From positions 372,001-436,000 of the forward strand of contig NZ_JAEMNV010000003.1 of NCBI RefSeq assembly GCF_016482825.1: DNA of 64,000 bases, read 5' to 3'. The notes under the pieces are model-generated. The model ran no database searches. It was not told the origin of the DNA and saw only the letters and a program-made list of their open reading frames with translations. Every line of letters begins with the position of its first letter. The stretch's first letter is position 1. Shown piece by piece: positions 35,149 to 44,283 of this stretch. Source of the DNA: Antrihabitans stalagmiti (lineage in GTDB: Bacteria > Actinomycetota > Actinomycetes > Mycobacteriales > Mycobacteriaceae). A program made the position numbers and the translations under genes.

Positions 35149-36312
35149 ATGACACGTTCGGCCAATTCACTGTCCTTCCACTGGTTCCTGCCGACCTACG
35201 GCGATTCGCGCAATCTCGTTGCAGGCGGACACGGGACGTCGATGTCCGGCGACAGGACCGCGAGCCTGCGCTACCTCAACCAAATCGGCGCTGCCGCAGA
35301 GGACAACGGCTTCGAGGCGGTACTGACGCCGACGGGTGCCTGGTGCGAGGACGCGTGGCTCACCACGGCGATGATGGTCGAGACCACCGAAGTGCTGAAG
35401 TTTCTGGTTGCCTTTCGGCCGGGTCTGATCAGTCCGACCCTCGCCGCGCAGATGGCGGCGACCTTCCAGTGGCAGTCCCGCGGACGACTCCTGCTCAACG
35501 TCGTCACCGGTGGTGAGAAGCACGAGCAGGAAGCCTACGGCGACTTCCTCAGCAAGGACGAACGATACGAACGGTGCGGTGAATTTCTCGATGTGGTCCG
35601 CCGACTGTGGACGTCGCCGAGCCCGGTGACGTTCGAGGGCAAGCACATTCACGTCGAGAAGGCAGCACTCGGTCGGCAGCCGGACCCACTGCCGCCGGTG
35701 TTCTTCGGTGGGTCGTCGGGTCCGGCCGGACCGGTCGCGGCAAAGTATGCGGATACCTATCTGACCTGGGGTGAACCGCCTGCCGCGGTGTCGAAGAAGC
35801 TCGAATGGATTCGGGGGCTAGCTGTAGACGAGGGCCGAATCCTTTCGTACGGGTTGCGTATTCACGTAATCAGTCGCGACACCGCGGAGCAGGCGTGGGC
35901 CGAGGCCGACCGCCTGCTTGCCGCGATCGATCCGGCCGCCGTCGAACGTGTGCAGGCCAATCTCGCCCGCAGCGAGTCCGAGGGGCAGCGCCGAATGCGC
36001 GAATTGCACGGTGGCAGTACGGATCGTCTCGAGATCGGACCGAACCTCTGGGCAGGTGTCGGGTTGGTCCGCGGTGGTGCGGGCACAGCACTGGTCGGTT
36101 CGCACGAGGAGGTTGCGGATCGCCTCGCCGAGTACGCGAACCTCGGCATCTCGCATTTCATCCTGTCCGGGTATCCGCACCTGGAGGAGGCGTACTGGTT
36201 CGGCGAAGGTGTGCTGCCGATTCTCGAGCGTCGCGGCCTGTGGACTCACCCGACTCGGTCGGTCGACCTGTCGCACTCGTCCGTCCCGTTCGCTGCGGCG
36301 GCGTCGAGCTGA
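35149..36312 (+). CDS. SsuD/MsuD-like FMNH2-dependent sulfonate monooxygenase
   Basis: A 387-residue luciferase-like monooxygenase. Family features include the start SLSFHWFLPTYGDSR, GRLLLNVVTGGEKHEQEAYG and PPVFFGGSSGPAG. Alkanesulfonate monooxygenases of this group release sulfite from methane- or longer sulfonates. With SfnG it could complete dimethylsulfone to sulfite. The ATG start has GGAG upstream, 45 bases after the SfnB-like gene. Its last 67 bases overlap the convergent EamA transporter gene. No ABC transporter for sulfonates is nearby. Confidence 0.88.
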   Translation: MTRSANSLSFHWFLPTYGDSRNLVAGGHGTSMSGDRTASLRYLNQIGAAAEDNGFEAVLTPTGAWCEDAWLTTAMMVETTEVLKFLVAFRPGLISPTLAAQMAATFQWQSRGRLLLNVVTGGEKHEQEAYGDFLSKDERYERCGEFLDVVRRLWTSPSPVTFEGKHIHVEKAALGRQPDPLPPVFFGGSSGPAGPVAAKYADTYLTWGEPPAAVSKKLEWIRGLAVDEGRILSYGLRIHVISRDTAEQAWAEADRLLAAIDPAAVERVQANLARSESEGQRRMRELHGGSTDRLEIGPNLWAGVGLVRGGAGTALVGSHEEVADRLAEYANLGISHFILSGYPHLEEAYWFGEGVLPILERRGLWTHPTRSVDLSHSSVPFAAAASS

Positions 36313-37244
36313 TCGGCGTCGCGAACAACTGGCAGGTCAGCTTGGATGGCCGCACCTGCTCCGCCGAGTCTCGCGATGGCAACGCCGCCGACAATGGCTG
36401 CGCCACCGAGCATTTGCACGACGGTGATCGACTGGTCGATCAGTAACCACGCGAAGACGGACGCGAAGAGAACTTCCGACAGCAGCACAAGTGACATCAG
36501 CGTCGAGCCGATTCGAGAACCGCCTGCGACGCCGAAAACGTAGGCCAGGACGGTGCTTACGGTGATCAGCAGAAACAGGGGGACGTACCAGGGCAGCTGC
36601 TGCCCAGCGAGGTCTACGGAGTCGGTGGCGAACGTCGCCGACATGATCTGCGTTGCGATCAGGACGCCTGCGGTAGCAGCTGCGACAGTCATACCGCTCG
36701 CAAGCAGGACGATGGGTGCGAGCGAATCCGAGGTCCGTTCGGACAGCAGGAAAAAACACGCGTTGCCGAGCATCGACAAACCAGCCCAACCGAGGCCGAC
36801 CAGGCTGAGTCGCAGGCCGCCGAAGACGTCGATGACCGCCGCGGCACCGACGAGGGCAACGACGGTGCCGATGATCGTGAGGGTGCTTGCCGGCCTTTTG
36901 CGGACCAGCCACTCCCAGGCGATGACGACGATGGGTGCGAGGAACTGGATCATCAGCGTCACGCCGACCGAAAGGTGTTGCATCGACAGGAAAAACGTGG
37001 CCTGCACGCCTGCCACTGCGACGCTTCCGTAGACGCCGACGGTCCGAAAATGTCTCGGTGCGTCGAGTAGGCCGCGCCGATCGACGATCGCGGCGATGAC
37101 CAGCGTGATCGCGGCTGCGCCCGTTAGCCGGACGACGAGTGTGCCGCCGGGTGACCAGCCGTTGTCCATCAGGGCGGTCGCAAACGATCCCGACAGCCCG
37201 AAGGTGATTCCGGAGAGGATCATCAGCCAGATTCCGGTGCGCAT
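36246..37244 (-). CDS. EamA-family (drug/metabolite) exporter
   Basis: A 332-residue membrane protein with ten predicted helices in two EamA repeats, about residues 5-140 and 155-295, and a polar tail of about 35 residues. EamA proteins export amino acids or other small metabolites; the substrate is not evident. It diverges from a CGNR zinc-finger regulator across about 104 bases, suggesting that regulator controls it. The 3' end overlaps the SsuD-like gene by 67 bases. A GAGGAGG lies about 20 bases before the ATG, further than usual, so the true start could differ slightly. Confidence 0.87.
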   Translation of the reverse strand: MRTGIWLMILSGITFGLSGSFATALMDNGWSPGGTLVVRLTGAAAITLVIAAIVDRRGLLDAPRHFRTVGVYGSVAVAGVQATFFLSMQHLSVGVTLMIQFLAPIVVIAWEWLVRKRPASTLTIIGTVVALVGAAAVIDVFGGLRLSLVGLGWAGLSMLGNACFFLLSERTSDSLAPIVLLASGMTVAAATAGVLIATQIMSATFATDSVDLAGQQLPWYVPLFLLITVSTVLAYVFGVAGGSRIGSTLMSLVLLSEVLFASVFAWLLIDQSITVVQMLGGAAIVGGVAIARLGGAGAAIQADLPVVRDADQLDAAAANGTDECDRSTDRVG

Positions 37245-37312
37245 CCGGTGTGCGTCGACGTTGATGAGTCCACCTCCTCGGGCTTTCGTGTCAGGACCAA
37301 TTTCGATTACGC

Positions 37313-37329
37313 TAATGACACTAACGACA
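37313..37329. promoter_or_regulatory. Direct repeat TAAtGACA-c-TAAcGACA in the EamA/CGNR divergent promoter
   Basis: Two 8-base copies differing at one base lie 9 bases apart, 20-36 bases before the CGNR start. The location between divergent genes suggests a binding site for the CGNR protein. Not proven. Confidence 0.35.
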
Positions 37330-37348
37330 GCACGCGTCAGGAGTCAAA

Positions 37349-37900
37349 ATGTATTTTGCTCATGACACCGATCATGCGCTCGTGACGACGACGGCTTTGG
37401 TGAACACACTGCTCGGCGACGACGACTCGCTGAGCGATCCTGCCGCGCTGAACGATTTCCTGGACGAGTACGAGTTCACGGGCAGGCGCGATCTGAGCGA
37501 CGTCGAATTGCAGCAGGTTCGCGGGCTACGCCGCAGCCTCCGCGGCGTGTGGGATGCCGCGGACGAGACTGTCGCCGTCGACATCGTGAATCGCATGCTG
37601 CTGGACTCGAACGCGCGGCCACGATTGACGCGGCACGACCGCTGGGACTGGCATCTGCACGTCACCGCAGCCGACGACCCACTTACCGACCGGATCGCCG
37701 CCGAAGCCGCGATGGCGTTGGTCGACGTGATTCGCGTCGGCGACCTCGATCGGTTGAAACACTGCGCGGCGCCCGACTGCGATGCCGTGCTGATCGATCT
37801 GTCGCGCAACAGGTCTCGGCGCTATTGCGACACCGGAAACTGCGGCAATCGGGCCAATGTCGCCGCGTATCGGGCACGAAAGGCCGCAAGCGGGTCGTGA
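37349..37900 (+). CDS. CGNR zinc-finger / ABATE-domain regulator
   Basis: A 183-residue protein with an N-terminal ABATE ('stress-induced') domain (about 10-130) and a C-terminal CGNR zinc finger: HCAAPDCDAVLIDLSRNRSR followed by YCDTGNCGNRANVAAYRARK. The four Cys bind zinc and the CGNR motif is thought to bind DNA. The ATG has AGGAG upstream. Its opposite orientation to the EamA exporter suggests a regulator-exporter pair. The stop codon lies inside the second copy of the interspersed repeat. Confidence 0.9.
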   Translation: MYFAHDTDHALVTTTALVNTLLGDDDSLSDPAALNDFLDEYEFTGRRDLSDVELQQVRGLRRSLRGVWDAADETVAVDIVNRMLLDSNARPRLTRHDRWDWHLHVTAADDPLTDRIAAEAAMALVDVIRVGDLDRLKHCAAPDCDAVLIDLSRNRSRRYCDTGNCGNRANVAAYRARKAASGS

Positions 37901-37938
37901 GTCCTTTAGGAGGTCCTGCCCTCCGAAAGGACGCACGA
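37895..37938. repeat. Interspersed inverted repeat, copy B
   Basis: Arms TCGTGAGTCCTTTAGG and CCGAAAGGACGCACGA around a short centre. It matches copy A at 32624 closely in both arms, though 5.3 kb apart and after an unrelated gene. Its first bases include the CGNR stop codon, as expected for a 3' hairpin. Confidence 0.7.
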
Positions 37939-37951
37939 GCGGCGGAGCCGC

Positions 37952-38995
37952 CTACGCCAATCCTGCGCGAATTGCCGCCGCTGCTGCCGCTGCTCGGGAC
38001 GTGACACCCAGCTTCGAGCGGATGTTCGCCACGTGGCGGTGCACCGTATGTGCGCTGAGGACCAGTCGGTCGGCGATTTCCTGGTCGGTCATGCCCTGGG
38101 CGATCAAGGCAACGACCTCACGTTCACGACCCGACAGTTCCGACCTCACCGGAGTGGCCGGACGCGCATCGACACCGAGAAAATCCAGAAGCGCCGACGC
38201 GACTGCGTCCGAATCTCCGCGCCACGGATAGTGATCGAGACCGTTCAGCGCAACGAAGCGCGCACCCGATATCGCAGCGGCAAGTTTGCGACCGAGCGCA
38301 AACGGCACGGCGCGGTCCTGCCGACGGTGCAGGACGAGCGTCGGAGCCGTGACGTGCGAAAGATAGTGCGTCGCATCGAATCGATACACGCCGTTCAATG
38401 CTGCCGACGCGGTTTCCGCGGTTGCCGCCGCACGCTGGAACTCGACGAAATCGCGTCGTTCGTCAGCTGTCGCGTCCGGCAGAAACACGTCGGCTAGGAA
38501 CTTCGATGCGACACCCCAGTGCTCGGCGACGAGTGCAACGATCGCATCGCGTGCCGCGGCGTCCGCGATCTCGGCGCCGCGAACGTAGGATCCGTACAGC
38601 GCCAGACTGCGGACCCGCTCCGGCCGCTGCGTCGCGTAACACGCAACAACCGTACCGCCGGACGACGCGCCGAGCATATCTACTGCCGTGCTAGCGAATT
38701 CGTCGGAAACAGCGTCGGCAATCGCGGCAAGTGTCGCGACCTCGCCGAGCAACGTCACGGCCGAATCCGGGGAGGGTTCGGATAGTCCCATTCCCGGCCG
38801 GTCGTAGCGGATCACGGTTCGGTGCGTGGCAATCTTGGCGATGAAATCTCGGAAAAGACCGTTCTGCCAATCCAATTCGAGGTGCGAGCACCACCAACCG
38901 CCGAAGATCAGCGGCGGACCCGTACCGACAGCCGACCACGCGACCGCACGCCCGCCGACGTCGGTCCGGAAGAACCGCTGCCCGGGTGTACCCAC
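37952..38995 (-). CDS. Alpha/beta hydrolase fused to C-terminal LuxR helix-turn-helix
   Basis: A 347-residue fusion. Residues about 20-270 form an alpha/beta hydrolase with nucleophile motif GASSG, oxyanion-side GGWW and a candidate catalytic His in GLDHYPW. Residues about 285-347 are a LuxR/GerE DNA-binding domain (LSGREREVVALIAQGMTDQE and SAHTVHRHVANIRSKLGV). It may be a transcription factor that senses or hydrolyses a small ligand. The GTG at 38995 is 10 bases after the methyltransferase stop. No strong ribosome site is visible. Confidence 0.82.
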   Translation of the reverse strand: MGTPGQRFFRTDVGGRAVAWSAVGTGPPLIFGGWWCSHLELDWQNGLFRDFIAKIATHRTVIRYDRPGMGLSEPSPDSAVTLLGEVATLAAIADAVSDEFASTAVDMLGASSGGTVVACYATQRPERVRSLALYGSYVRGAEIADAAARDAIVALVAEHWGVASKFLADVFLPDATADERRDFVEFQRAAATAETASAALNGVYRFDATHYLSHVTAPTLVLHRRQDRAVPFALGRKLAAAISGARFVALNGLDHYPWRGDSDAVASALLDFLGVDARPATPVRSELSGREREVVALIAQGMTDQEIADRLVLSAHTVHRHVANIRSKLGVTSRAAAAAAAIRAGLA

Positions 38996-39005
38996 GAAAG
39001 AAATC

Positions 39006-40073
39006 TTAGGACTTGTCCAGCCGATAGAACCGCCAGAAGTCGTGCCCGAGTGGCAACTCCTCGAACGTGCACCCGGCGGCTTCGGCCCAACCGCGGACCG
39101 TTCCGGGGCGGAGCACCGTGCCATTGGCGATGTGCGTCGATTCGGCCATAGTCGCCGGAAGGCAATGCAGCACACTGAATGCGTACTGCAGCCGTTCGAT
39201 CTCGCCTGCGTTGGCGGTGAACTCGTCACCACTGTGTTCGTCGCCGATCAGAATGACACCGTCGCTGGTCAAGGCGCCACGAATCGCAGCAAGCACCCCG
39301 ACCGGGTCGCCCATGTCGTGCAGCGCCTCGAAGATCAGAGCGAAGTCGAATTGCACCTTGCGCTGCTTCGCGAGTTCGCCGATCGCGGTGGCGTTGGCGA
39401 CTTCGAAATGGACCCGATCCTCCAACCCACGCTCGCTGACGTTGCGGCGAGCATCTTCGATCGACGCCGTGTCCATGTCGACACCCACAACCTCGACGTT
39501 GGGGAAGGCCTCGGCGATGGCAATGCTCGACCAGCCCGTTCCGCAGCCGGCGTCGAGGACAACGGCACCGTCACGCAGGCGGTTCGTGACGTCTTTCATC
39601 GAGCCGATCCATTCGGGCAGGTCGTGGATGAATCCCGGCCGGTTGAACGTGCCGATACCGTGCCGGATCTCCTCGCCGTACTCCTCGTATGCGACGCCGC
39701 CGCCGGACCGATAGACGGCAGGCAACGCGGGCAACGCGAGCCCGCAGCCGACCATCATCGGCGCAGCGCCCATCATGTGCAGCGGACTTTCCTCGTCGAG
39801 CAGGACGGGTTCGTGTTCGCTCGGGATCTCGTAACGCCGCTGCAGTTCGTCCCCGGCTTCGGCAACCGCGATGAAGCCTGCCGCAGCCTGCTGCTCGAGC
39901 CACTCCCGCGCGTATCGCTCGGCGATGCCTGCTTCGGCGGCAAGCTCGGCCGAGTTCACGGTGCCGAGACGGTGGACGGCGCGATAGAGGCCGAGACGCC
40001 GACCGAGGTCGATCGTCAGCAACTCCATACCGGCAACGAGGGATTCGAAGATTCTGTCTGCAAGATCGGTCAC
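39006..40073 (-). CDS. Winged-helix N-terminal class I SAM methyltransferase (Rv2258c type)
   Basis: A 355-residue methyltransferase with an N-terminal winged-helix dimerisation domain (about 10-90, AGIAERYAREWLEQQAAAGF) and a C-terminal SAM domain (motif I VLDAGCGTGWSSIA at about 178, VVGVDMD afterwards, FEALHDM). It resembles M. tuberculosis Rv2258c in architecture, whose substrate is unknown. The GTG start overlaps the stop of the hotdog-like gene as GTGA, and the hydrolase-LuxR gene follows 10 bases later: one operon of three. Confidence 0.86.
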   Translation of the reverse strand: MTDLADRIFESLVAGMELLTIDLGRRLGLYRAVHRLGTVNSAELAAEAGIAERYAREWLEQQAAAGFIAVAEAGDELQRRYEIPSEHEPVLLDEESPLHMMGAAPMMVGCGLALPALPAVYRSGGGVAYEEYGEEIRHGIGTFNRPGFIHDLPEWIGSMKDVTNRLRDGAVVLDAGCGTGWSSIAIAEAFPNVEVVGVDMDTASIEDARRNVSERGLEDRVHFEVANATAIGELAKQRKVQFDFALIFEALHDMGDPVGVLAAIRGALTSDGVILIGDEHSGDEFTANAGEIERLQYAFSVLHCLPATMAESTHIANGTVLRPGTVRGWAEAAGCTFEELPLGHDFWRFYRLDKS

Positions 40074-40819
40074 GACGCATCTCCGGTGAGAGCAATCCAC
40101 ACTGCTTCCGACTGAGCAACTGTAACGCCGTCGGGGTCGACGAGGGCTGCTGCTGTGCGATATTTGCGGCCCGACACGGCGAGCGTCCAACCGACTGCGA
40201 CGAGTTGATCGCCGACGTGAATCGGGCGACGCTGGACGACGCTCAATCGGCCGAGCAGGCAGATCGGCCCGCTCTGCAGTGCGACGGCTGGATAGCTCGA
40301 GCAGTCCAGTGCGGCCCAGACGATTTCGGACGGGACAACGCCGTCGGCGTCGCCGACCGTTGCATCGGGAACGAACGGTGAGGCGGTGACGTCGTCATGC
40401 CCGTCCAGAATGCCTGGGCTTACGTGCAAGCCGTTGCTGCGTTCGGGTCCACACACGAAGCAATCCGACAGTAGGTGGCGAATACCGTTGCCAGGATGGC
40501 GGTTGCGGGCTGCTTCGGCTTCGGCCATCGTCGGCCGAGCCGGAGCGATGAGGATGCCGGGATCGATGGAACACGCTTCGGCGTAGACGACACCGTCGGC
40601 GACGACACGCATGATGCCGTCGTCGTCGCGGTGGACCGAGAGTTCCGTTTCGAGCGGCGGCGGTTTCCGCAGCGTCACTCGCGAGGGACCGTCGACGAAC
40701 GCCGCGATGCGCCCACACGCATAGCCGCCGTTGGCACTGGCGGGCGGGCCGTTGAAACGGCTGTCGATGGTGAGCCGGCCGAGCAATTCGGTTGTCCGGG
40801 TGGCGATTCGGTCGATCAT
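40070..40819 (-). CDS. Hotdog-like (thioesterase-type) hypothetical protein with CFVCG motif
   Basis: A 249-residue protein, probably two hotdog-like halves, with a SDCFVCGPERSNGLHVSPG motif at about residues 125-145 that is seen in some acyl-CoA thioesterase-like proteins. I see no definite catalytic residue and do not assign a substrate. The ATG at 40819 has GGAG eight bases upstream. It is the first gene of a three-gene minus-strand unit with the methyltransferase and hydrolase-LuxR genes, and diverges from an MFS transporter. Confidence 0.7.
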   Translation of the reverse strand: MIDRIATRTTELLGRLTIDSRFNGPPASANGGYACGRIAAFVDGPSRVTLRKPPPLETELSVHRDDDGIMRVVADGVVYAEACSIDPGILIAPARPTMAEAEAARNRHPGNGIRHLLSDCFVCGPERSNGLHVSPGILDGHDDVTASPFVPDATVGDADGVVPSEIVWAALDCSSYPAVALQSGPICLLGRLSVVQRRPIHVGDQLVAVGWTLAVSGRKYRTAAALVDPDGVTVAQSEAVWIALTGDAS

Positions 40820-40947
40820 GTCCTTGGCTCCGTTCAGCGGGTTGTGACTACAAGTCAACCGCTGGGAGTGCTTCTGCCGCATCGCGTGAACAGGCCAACC
40901 TCGAATGGCCGAATCGGGCCACGGTCGGGGGCTGACAGACTCGTCGT

Positions 40948-42153
40948 ATGTCAATGCTCAGGACGGCAGGCTTTGTCGGAGTCACCTTCGCCTTCGTTGT
41001 CGTGATGGTAGGAACGACGCTGCCGACGCCGCTGTATCCGCTCTACGAGCAGGAGCTCGGCTTCGGCCAGCTGACGGTGACAGTGGTCTTCGCGGCGTAC
41101 GCCGTCGGCGTGATCGCCGCACTGCTGCTACTCGGCACGGCTTCGGACGTACTGGGTCGGCGGCGGGTGATGCTCCTTGCGATTGCGGTATCCGCGCTCA
41201 GCACGCTGGTGTTCGTGACCTCGCCCGCGCTCGGCTGGCTGTACGTGGGTCGGGTGCTGTCCGGGATCAGCGCCGGCTTGGTCACCACGACGGCGACGGT
41301 CTACCTCGTCGAGCTTGCAGGCAGAAGCTCGGACGGGGGAGCGGGCTCGGGTAAGGCGACGCGCGCGGCGCTTGTGGCGACAGCAGCAAACATGCTCGGC
41401 CTCGGGCTCGGTCCGCTGGTCGCGGGTGTGCTCTCGGAGGTATTCGGCGAGCCGCTGATCACGCCGTACGCCGTCCACCTCGGGCTGTTGGCACTCGCGC
41501 TTGCGGCCGTTCTGCTCGCTCCCGAAACCGTCGAACCGAAGGGTGGATCGCTTCGTCCTACTCGGCCTGCTGTCGCGGCCGAAGCGCGAGCGGTGTTCGT
41601 GCCCGCGGCGATCGCCGCGTTCGCGGGCTTCGCCGCGCTTGGTCTCGTCACATCGGTGTCGGCGGGAATTCTTACCACCGTGCTCGATCGGCACGACCGC
41701 GCGCTGACCGGAGTGGTCGTGTTCACAATCTTCGCAGCTTCCACCTTCGGTCAGGTGGCGTTGCGCGGCGTACCGACGCGGACCGCACTTCGGCTGGGTT
41801 GCGTCGTCCTTGCGGTCGGGGCAACGCTGCTGGGCTCCTCGTTGCCTGCCAAATCTCTCGTGCTTTTGGTTGTTGCCCTCGTTGTGATCGGCATAGGCCA
41901 GGCGCTCTGCTTCCGGGCAGGCATCGCCGAGATCACCGCGCAGAGCCCACCCGCGAAGCGGGCTCAGACCGTGACGAGCTTCTTCCTGGTCGCCTACGTC
42001 GGCATCTCGTTCCCCGTTGTGCTGGTCGGCCTGGCCTCAGGACCGATGGGTTTGCGTGACGCGGCGATCGCATTCAGTGCTGCCGTGGCGGTGTTGGCTA
42101 TCGTCTCCCTGCTCGCCCAGATCATGATCGCAAAAAACCGCACCCCCGGATAA
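40948..42153 (+). CDS. MFS transporter
   Basis: A 401-residue major facilitator with 12 predicted helices. The loop 2-3 signature appears as GTASDVLGRRRVML and a periplasm-facing PTPLYPLYEQELGF lies after helix 1, as in drug/metabolite exporters. Substrate unknown. The ATG at 40948 follows a 128-base divergent region with the hotdog gene. The last codons run into a bidirectional terminator. Confidence 0.88.
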   Translation: MSMLRTAGFVGVTFAFVVVMVGTTLPTPLYPLYEQELGFGQLTVTVVFAAYAVGVIAALLLLGTASDVLGRRRVMLLAIAVSALSTLVFVTSPALGWLYVGRVLSGISAGLVTTTATVYLVELAGRSSDGGAGSGKATRAALVATAANMLGLGLGPLVAGVLSEVFGEPLITPYAVHLGLLALALAAVLLAPETVEPKGGSLRPTRPAVAAEARAVFVPAAIAAFAGFAALGLVTSVSAGILTTVLDRHDRALTGVVVFTIFAASTFGQVALRGVPTRTALRLGCVVLAVGATLLGSSLPAKSLVLLVVALVVIGIGQALCFRAGIAEITAQSPPAKRAQTVTSFFLVAYVGISFPVVLVGLASGPMGLRDAAIAFSAAVAVLAIVSLLAQIMIAKNRTPG

Positions 42154-42171
42154 GTATCCGAGAGTGCGGTT
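42136..42171. terminator. Bidirectional intrinsic terminator between MFS and fadE5
   Basis: Stem AACCGCAC with its complement and an inner CGGATA/TATCCG stem around AG. Read on the minus strand it ends in a run of six T's, a classic intrinsic terminator for fadE5. The MFS stop codon lies in the hairpin. Confidence 0.88.
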
Positions 42172-42191
42172 CTTCGGGCTGCTGCGATGAA

Positions 42192-44030
42192 TCAGAACGC
42201 AGCTTCGTCGAGCTCCATGATGTCGTTCTCGATGTTGCTGAGGACGTTACGCGTTGCGGTCAGCTCGGGCAGCATGTTCTTCGCGAAGAACGAAGCAACT
42301 GCGATCTTGCCTTCGTAGAACGCCTTGTCCTTGCCTGCATCGGCTCCGTTGTCGAGGGCCTTCAGGGCAACCTCGGCGTGGCGCAGCAGCTGCCAACCGA
42401 TGAAGAGGTCGCCGACGGCCATCAGGAAGCGCACCGATCCGAGACCGACCTTGTACAGCTCCGACGGCGTCTGCTGGGCACCCATAAGGTGTCCGGTCAG
42501 CGTCGCGGCCATGCCCTGAACGTCTTCCAGAGCGGTGGCGAGCAGCGCGCGCTCGGCCTTCAGCCGGCCGTTGCCTGCCTCGCTGTCGATGAACTTCTGG
42601 ATCTGACCGGCAACGTGCGCGAGAGCGACGCCGCGGTCACGCGCGATCTTGCGGAAGAAGAAGTCCTGCGCCTGGATCGCGGTGGTGCCTTCGTAGAGGC
42701 TGTCGATCTTCGCGTCGCGGATGTACTGCTCGATCGGGTAGTCCTGCAGGAAGCCGGACCCACCGAAGGTCTGCAGCGACTCGGTGAGCTTGCCGTAGGC
42801 CTGCTCGGAGCCGACACCCTTGACGATTGGGAGCAGCAGATCGTTGACGCGGAACGCGGTGTCCTTGTCGGCACCCGACACCAGCAGAGCGGTGTCTTCG
42901 TTCTGGTGAGCTGCCGTGTAGAGGTAGATCGCGCGCAGGCCCTCGGCGTATGCCTTCTGCGTCATCAGGCTGCGACGGACGTCCGGGTGGTGCGTGATGG
43001 TGACGCGCGGTGCTGCTTTGTCGGTCATCTGCGTCAGATCGGCACCCTGGACACGCTCCTTGGCGTAGTCGAGAGCGTTGAGGTAGCCGGTCGACAGTGT
43101 CGCGATGGCCTTCGTGCCGACCATCATGCGAGCGTGCTCGATGACGTCGAACATCTGCGCGATGCCGTTGGGGGTCTCGCCGACCAACCAGCCCTTCGCG
43201 GGAATGCCGTGGCCACCGAAGGTGAGCTCACATGTCGTCGAGACCTTGAGGCCCATCTTGTGTTCGACGTTGGTGACGAAGGCGCCGTTGCGCTCGCCGA
43301 GTTCGCCGGTCTCGAAATCGAAGTGGAACTTCGGGACGAAGTACAGGCTCAGGCCCTTGGTGCCGGGTCCGGCGCCTTCGGGGCGGGCGAGCACCAGGTG
43401 GAAGGTGTTCTCGAACATGTCGTCGGCGTCAGCAGAGGTGATGAAGCGCTTGACGCCTTCGATGTGCCACGAGCCGTCGTCCTGCTTGATGGCCTTCGTG
43501 CGGCCTGCGCCGACGTCGGAGCCGGCGTCGGGCTCGGTGAGAACCATCGTTGCGCCCCAGTTGCGCTCGGCCGCGATCTTGGCCCAGCCCTTCTGCTCGT
43601 CGGTCGCGTTGTCGTAGAAGATATTGGCGAAGCCGGGGCCCGCGGAGTACATGAACACGGCCGGGTTGGCGCCGAGGATCATTTCTGCGATCGCCCAGTA
43701 CAGGATGCGCGGGACGTTCGTGCCGCCGAGTTCCTCGTCGATGCCGAGGCGATCCCAGCCGCCGTCGGCGTAGGCGCGGTACGACTTCTTGAATGCTTCG
43801 GGAATCTTGACCGTATGCGTCTCGGGATCGAACACCGGAGGATTGCGGTCGGCTTCGGCGAAGGACGCGGCGATCGGTCCTTCGGCGAGCTTGCGAACTT
43901 CGCTCAGCATTTCGCGAGCGGTATCTGCGTCCAAGTCCCCGTACGCGCCCGTTTCGAGGGTCTCGCCGAGTCCAAGTACCTCGAACAGGTTGAATTCGAG
44001 GTCCCGTACGTTGCTCTTGTAGTGGCCCAT
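42192..44030 (-). CDS. fadE5: Acyl-CoA dehydrogenase FadE5-like
   Basis: A 612-residue long-form acyl-CoA dehydrogenase matching M. tuberculosis FadE5 (Rv0244c, 611 residues). It has the N-terminal [19 protein letters not shown], the FAD/substrate-binding [16 protein letters not shown], and [20 protein letters not shown]. FadE5 oxidises a broad range of fatty acyl-CoA. In M. tuberculosis it follows fadA2 directly; here 11.7 kb of other genes lie between. A partial match to the CTTAC-N6-GTAAG palindrome 85-100 bases upstream suggests it may still share their regulator. Confidence 0.93.
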   Translation of the reverse strand: MGHYKSNVRDLEFNLFEVLGLGETLETGAYGDLDADTAREMLSEVRKLAEGPIAASFAEADRNPPVFDPETHTVKIPEAFKKSYRAYADGGWDRLGIDEELGGTNVPRILYWAIAEMILGANPAVFMYSAGPGFANIFYDNATDEQKGWAKIAAERNWGATMVLTEPDAGSDVGAGRTKAIKQDDGSWHIEGVKRFITSADADDMFENTFHLVLARPEGAGPGTKGLSLYFVPKFHFDFETGELGERNGAFVTNVEHKMGLKVSTTCELTFGGHGIPAKGWLVGETPNGIAQMFDVIEHARMMVGTKAIATLSTGYLNALDYAKERVQGADLTQMTDKAAPRVTITHHPDVRRSLMTQKAYAEGLRAIYLYTAAHQNEDTALLVSGADKDTAFRVNDLLLPIVKGVGSEQAYGKLTESLQTFGGSGFLQDYPIEQYIRDAKIDSLYEGTTAIQAQDFFFRKIARDRGVALAHVAGQIQKFIDSEAGNGRLKAERALLATALEDVQGMAATLTGHLMGAQQTPSELYKVGLGSVRFLMAVGDLFIGWQLLRHAEVALKALDNGADAGKDKAFYEGKIAVASFFAKNMLPELTATRNVLSNIENDIMELDEAAF

Positions 44031-44114
44031 CGTTCTTCGCTCTCCATTGAGTCAGGGGTGCGGTCTGGTCAACCCAGTCCCGCCCGTGTGGTTCCAGCTC
44101 CTACACCATGGCGG

Positions 44115-44130
44115 TGTACTCACCAGTAAC
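44115..44130. promoter_or_regulatory. Partial match to the TetR palindrome upstream of fadE5
   Basis: TGTACTCACCAGTAAC has TACT-N4-AGTA in common with the fabG4/fadA2 palindrome core and lies 85 bases before the fadE5 start. Outer bases are not conserved, so support is moderate. Confidence 0.4.
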
Positions 44131-44283
44131 TTAGTGTCGATGTTACGCCCGGATACGGACAACGACCAAGAGTTCGAGTCCATTGTGTGATGCGTTGCAC
44201 ACACGCCGCGATCGCGTGAAATCCACTGGCGAACAACGGATCCCGGCCCCAGATCGTGAGGAACCCTCACGTTTGGCGGCGGA

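Noticed and set aside
42378-44129. 583-codon plus-strand frame opposite fadE5
   Set aside because: It is the antisense shadow of a high-GC gene with clear FadE5 identity; no domain or ribosome site supports it.
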